Source: Butyricicoccus pullicaecorum (GTDB taxonomy: Bacteria; Bacillota; Clostridia; Oscillospirales; Butyricicoccaceae). Taken from it: a stretch of 64,000 bases of DNA. The translations under genes and the position numbers were made by a program. This document shows, piece after piece, positions 61,398-64,000 of this stretch; positions within the stretch are counted from its first letter, which is position 1, and each line of letters begins with the position of its first letter. Under the pieces are notes generated by a model, which made no database searches, was not told where the DNA came from, and was given only the letters and a program-made list of their open reading frames with translations. The stretch is from the NCBI GenBank assembly GCA_018366035.1, contig JAGZIW010000001.1:248001-312000 (forward strand), given 5' to 3'.

Positions 61398-62336
61398 ATG
61401 AAACGATATGTGATACGAAGGCTGCTTCTGGCTGTCCCATTACTATTTGCAATTTCATTTATATGCTTCATGTTTATTAATCTTATTCCATCCAATCCGG
61501 CAGAGGTAGCCCTTCGAGTGCAGCAAATGCCTGTAATAACAGAAGAAGCTATTGCAAAGATGGAGGAAATGTTGGGGTTAAACAAACCGTTTTTGGTACG
61601 ATATTTTGACTGGCTGATTGGCTGCCTGCAAGGTGATTTTGGAATCAGCTATGTTAATCCTGCCCGGACAGTAGCCGGAGAAATTCTCAGGTCACTGCCT
61701 GCGACGCTGCAGCTGGCAGGTGCCTCCTTTGTAATCGTAATTATACTGAGTATTCCTATTGGTTTCTTGTGTGCTATATATAAAGATGGATGGTTTGACC
61801 GGATCATGTGAGGTGCAGTCTTTATTACGACTGCAATGCCTCCATATTGGGTGGGGTTATTGCTCATGTGGGCAATTGGAGTAAAGCTTGGATGGCTTCC
61901 TACCAATGGAAACGGGACATGGAGGCATCTGATCCTGCCTGCGTTTACGGTAGGCTTGAGCTATATTTCTACTTACATCAGGCTGATCAGAAATAATATG
62001 TTAGAAAACATGAAGCAGGATTACGTGCTTTATGCGAATGTCAGAGGTTTGCCGCAGAAATCAATTTGGGTAAAACATGTTTTGAAAAATTCGATGCATA
62101 CATGTATTGTCGCAATGGGAATGAGCATACCACAGCTGATATCCGGTACGATTGTGGTTGAGAATGTATTCTCCTGGCCGGGCTTGGGCACCCTGTGCAT
62201 CAGTTCTATCTTTAACCGGGATTATCCCGTCATCCAAACATATGTATTGCTGATTGGCGTGCTTTTTGTTGTATTTAACCTTTTGTTTGATATTTTGCAG
62301 ACAGTATCGGACCCGCGCCTCAGAAAGGGGGATTAA
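61398..62336 (+). pseudogene. nikB: nikB-like permease gene with in-frame TGA
   Basis: Reads as one frame from the ATG at 61398 (MKRYVIRRLLLA, SD GGAAGGA nine bases upstream) to 62336, a normal 312-codon binding-protein-dependent permease. One TGA stops it at 61809-61811. The surrounding DRIM-stop-GAVFITTAMPPYW matches the family loop, where most members have Arg or a similar residue, so CGA to TGA is the simplest change. The C-terminal half still has the EAA-like GLPQKSIWVKHVLKNS. Either a broken gene, read-through or a sequencing error. Confidence 0.75.
61814..61837 (+). repeat. Hairpin just after the TGA in nikB
   Basis: TGCAGTC and GACTGCA enclose an eight-base loop, starting three to four bases after the stop codon. 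Such hairpins can promote stop-codon read-through, but here it may be chance. Confidence 0.5.
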
Positions 62337-62337
62337 G

Positions 62338-63162
62338 ATGGCGAAACGTTTTTTCAAAAATAAAACAGCTGTATTTACTACTGCGGTTGTTTTGTTAGTC
62401 GCTCTTATAGGAATTTTGGCCCCTGTCATTGCGCCAAATGATCCATATGAAACGAATATTATTAATAAGTTTGCCGGATATAGTCTGGAATATCCGCTTG
62501 GAACCGATCAGCTGGGAAGATGCGTGTTATCTCGTATGATTTATGGAATCCGACCTACACTAGGACTTGCCGCTCTAACAATGCTGGGAACAATCGGAAT
62601 AGGGGCTGTTCTGGGAATCATGGCAGGATATTTTAGAGGGATTGTGGAAGAAATCATTATGTGCATCGTTGATGTAATGCTTTCATTCCCTAGTCAGATC
62701 ATGGTATTTGCTGTGGTAGCACTGCTGGGGGTAAGCGTTCAGAATGTCATCATTGCAAATGTATTTATTAAATGGGCGTGGTATGCGCGTATGATCCGCA
62801 CAGGAGTTATGCAGTATCGTGATAAAAACTTTGTGCAATTTTCGCGCTGCGTCGGTATGCCGGAACGTTTCATTTTATTTCGGCATCTTCTTCCCTCTAT
62901 TACATCGGATCTGGCCGTTTTGTCTTCTCTGGATATTGGATGGGCAATCATCAATATTTCAACCTTATCATTTTTGGGGCTGGGAGTTCAGGCTCCGACA
63001 CCAGAATGGGGGGCGATGCTCAATGAGGCAAAAGAAGTTCTAACAAGCAATCCTACACAGATGATTGCTCCGGGAATTGCCATTGTTGCGTTAGTGTGCT
63101 GCTTTAATTTAATGGGTGACGCACTGCGGGATGTTTTAGACCCAAAGGAGGTGAACGGATGA
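62338..63162 (+). CDS. nikC: Nickel/peptide ABC transporter permease (NikC-like)
   Basis: 274 residues from the ATG at 62338, one base after the nikB stop, with AAAGGGGG upstream. Six helices. The EAA loop is FVQFSRCVGMPERFILFRHL; PLGTDQLGRCVLSRMIYG is the N-terminal family motif. It pairs with NikB in the membrane, so its function depends on the state of nikB. Confidence 0.9.
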   Translation: MAKRFFKNKTAVFTTAVVLLVALIGILAPVIAPNDPYETNIINKFAGYSLEYPLGTDQLGRCVLSRMIYGIRPTLGLAALTMLGTIGIGAVLGIMAGYFRGIVEEIIMCIVDVMLSFPSQIMVFAVVALLGVSVQNVIIANVFIKWAWYARMIRTGVMQYRDKNFVQFSRCVGMPERFILFRHLLPSITSDLAVLSSLDIGWAIINISTLSFLGLGVQAPTPEWGAMLNEAKEVLTSNPTQMIAPGIAIVALVCCFNLMGDALRDVLDPKEVNG

Positions 63163-63998
63163 AGCCGGTGTTAGAAGTCAATCAATTACATGTAGCGTTA
63201 AACAGCCGAAAGCGTAATTATGAACTAGTGAAAGGCGTTACTTTTTCAGTCATGCCCGGAGAGTGTCTTGGGATTCTTGGGGAATCAGGAAGCGGCAAAT
63301 CAATGTCAATGAAAGCTACCGTGGGACTTCTGGATAAAAATTTTTCTATTTCGGGAAGTGCAAAGTTTCTGGGAGATGAACTAATTGGAAAGAACTCAGA
63401 GGAACTTAGAAAACTAAGGGGTGGAAAAATCGGAATGGTATTGCAAAATCCCATGACATGTTTTGATCCTCTTTATCGTATTGGAAACCAGATTTCCGAA
63501 ACCTTTATGGCACATAATACATGGAGCATAAAAGAAATCAAAGAGCGCTCGATTGATATGCTTTGCAAAATGCAAATCCGGAATCCGGAAGAAGTTTTGG
63601 AAAAGTATCCGCATCAGCTCTCAGGAGGCATGTTGCAGCGTATTATGATCGGAATCGCTACATCAATGGCACCGTCTCTGCTTATTGCGGATGAGCCAAC
63701 GACTGCCATTGATGCAATTACGCAGTTTGAGATTTTAAATGAGTTTTTGAGAATTAAAGAGAATCACAACACAGCCATGATCTTTATTTCCCATGATTTA
63801 AACGCAATCTCACGGGTAGCTGATAAAATTGTGGTATTCAATCAGGGAATGGTAGTGGATCGGGGAGATTTTCAGCATATTATGCATCATGCATCTGACC
63901 GCTACACAAGATTGTTAATCGAAAAGAGGACAGATGTTATGAAACGATACAAACTGGCCCTGCAGGGAAAGGAGCAGATCCATGTTAAAGCTAGATAA
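63159..63998 (+). CDS. nikD: Nickel/peptide ABC transporter ATP-binding protein (NikD-like)
   Basis: 279 residues, ATGA overlap with nikC. GESGSGKSMSM (Walker A), LQNPMTCFDPLY (Q loop), LSGGMLQRIMIG (signature) and LLIADEPTTAID (Walker B) are intact; ISHDLNAISRVADKIV gives the H loop. It lacks the C-terminal OppD zinc cysteines. Its end overlaps the start of the next gene. Confidence 0.92.
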   Translation: MKPVLEVNQLHVALNSRKRNYELVKGVTFSVMPGECLGILGESGSGKSMSMKATVGLLDKNFSISGSAKFLGDELIGKNSEELRKLRGGKIGMVLQNPMTCFDPLYRIGNQISETFMAHNTWSIKEIKERSIDMLCKMQIRNPEEVLEKYPHQLSGGMLQRIMIGIATSMAPSLLIADEPTTAIDAITQFEILNEFLRIKENHNTAMIFISHDLNAISRVADKIVVFNQGMVVDRGDFQHIMHHASDRYTRLLIEKRTDVMKRYKLALQGKEQIHVKAR

Positions 63999-64000
63999 AA
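63982..64000 (+). CDS. nikE: Start of the second ATP-binding protein gene (NikE-like), cut by the window end
   Basis: An ATG at 63982, six bases after AAAGGAG and overlapping the nikD stop in another frame, opens MLKLDK before the window ends. Position predicts the partner ATPase NikE/OppF-like. Confidence 0.6.

Noticed and set aside
61809..61837. Selenocysteine insertion at the nikB TGA
   Set aside because: A hairpin follows, but the position is not a cysteine in relatives and the protein family has no selenoprotein members; a mutation or read-through is more likely.
11359..64000. Integrase, excisionase, CRISPR array, tRNA and rRNA
   Set aside because: Looked for and not found: no tyrosine or serine recombinase motifs, no regular spaced repeats and no cloverleaf noticed.

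Overview
The window looks like a gut-type Firmicute of class Clostridia, probably in the Oscillospirales or Butyricicoccus neighbourhood. The reasons are an hrcA-grpE-dnaK-dnaJ operon under a perfect CIRCE operator, the lepA-hemW pair, the ACT-domain/UPF0210 pair, AGGAGG-type Shine-Dalgarno (SD) sites, and a large conjugative element of the kind common in these bacteria. No rRNA, tRNA or CRISPR array was seen.

1-11.4 kb is core chromosome. The heat-shock operon is on the minus strand. Divergent from it lie lepA-hemW, a small ACT-domain protein, a UPF0210 protein and rlmD. 11.4-49.8 kb is an integrative conjugative element (ICE), nearly all on the plus strand. Its parts are: (i) accessory and anti-restriction genes (ArdA-like, LPD28, Dam-type methylase, two AbrB-like proteins, YodL, SpoVG); (ii) a Tad/Flp-like type IVc pilus module (pilin-like proteins, prepilin peptidase, CpaB, CpaE-like ATPase, TadA, TadB, TadC, a large secreted protein); (iii) a type IV secretion system spread between cargo genes (VirB2-like, VirB6-like, VirB3-like, VirB4, NlpC/P60 hydrolase); (iv) cargo inside the transfer region (C5 cytosine methyltransferase with a nested overlapping ORF, metallophosphoesterase, amidoligase plus gamma-glutamylcyclotransferase); (v) a mobilisation module (candidate oriT, ribbon-helix-helix accessory protein, relaxase fused to Sel1 repeats, toprim primase-like protein, VirD4 coupling protein). 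XRE regulators lie at 39.6 and 49.4 kb. A 244-bp MITE with an 8-bp target duplication sits at 29.6 kb. No integrase or excisionase is present, so the right end is unresolved.

49.8-64 kb is a visibly AT-richer accessory block. It holds an HxlR-LysE-GNAT-MetY operon on the minus strand, a flavin-binding PNPOx-like protein with a palindromic operator, a TetR plus two exporter-type ABC half-transporters on the minus strand, then a LysR regulator and a NikABCDE-like import operon on the plus strand. nikB carries an in-frame TGA. The exporter operon, lysR and nikA share a GTTAG-N6-CTAAC operator, which suggests one regulon, probably for metal or metallophore traffic.

Several rho-independent terminators lie just upstream of ribosome binding sites inside the otherwise tightly packed transfer operons, which suggests insulated promoters or processive antitermination. 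Functional names rest on motif and family recognition by eye; no database search was run.
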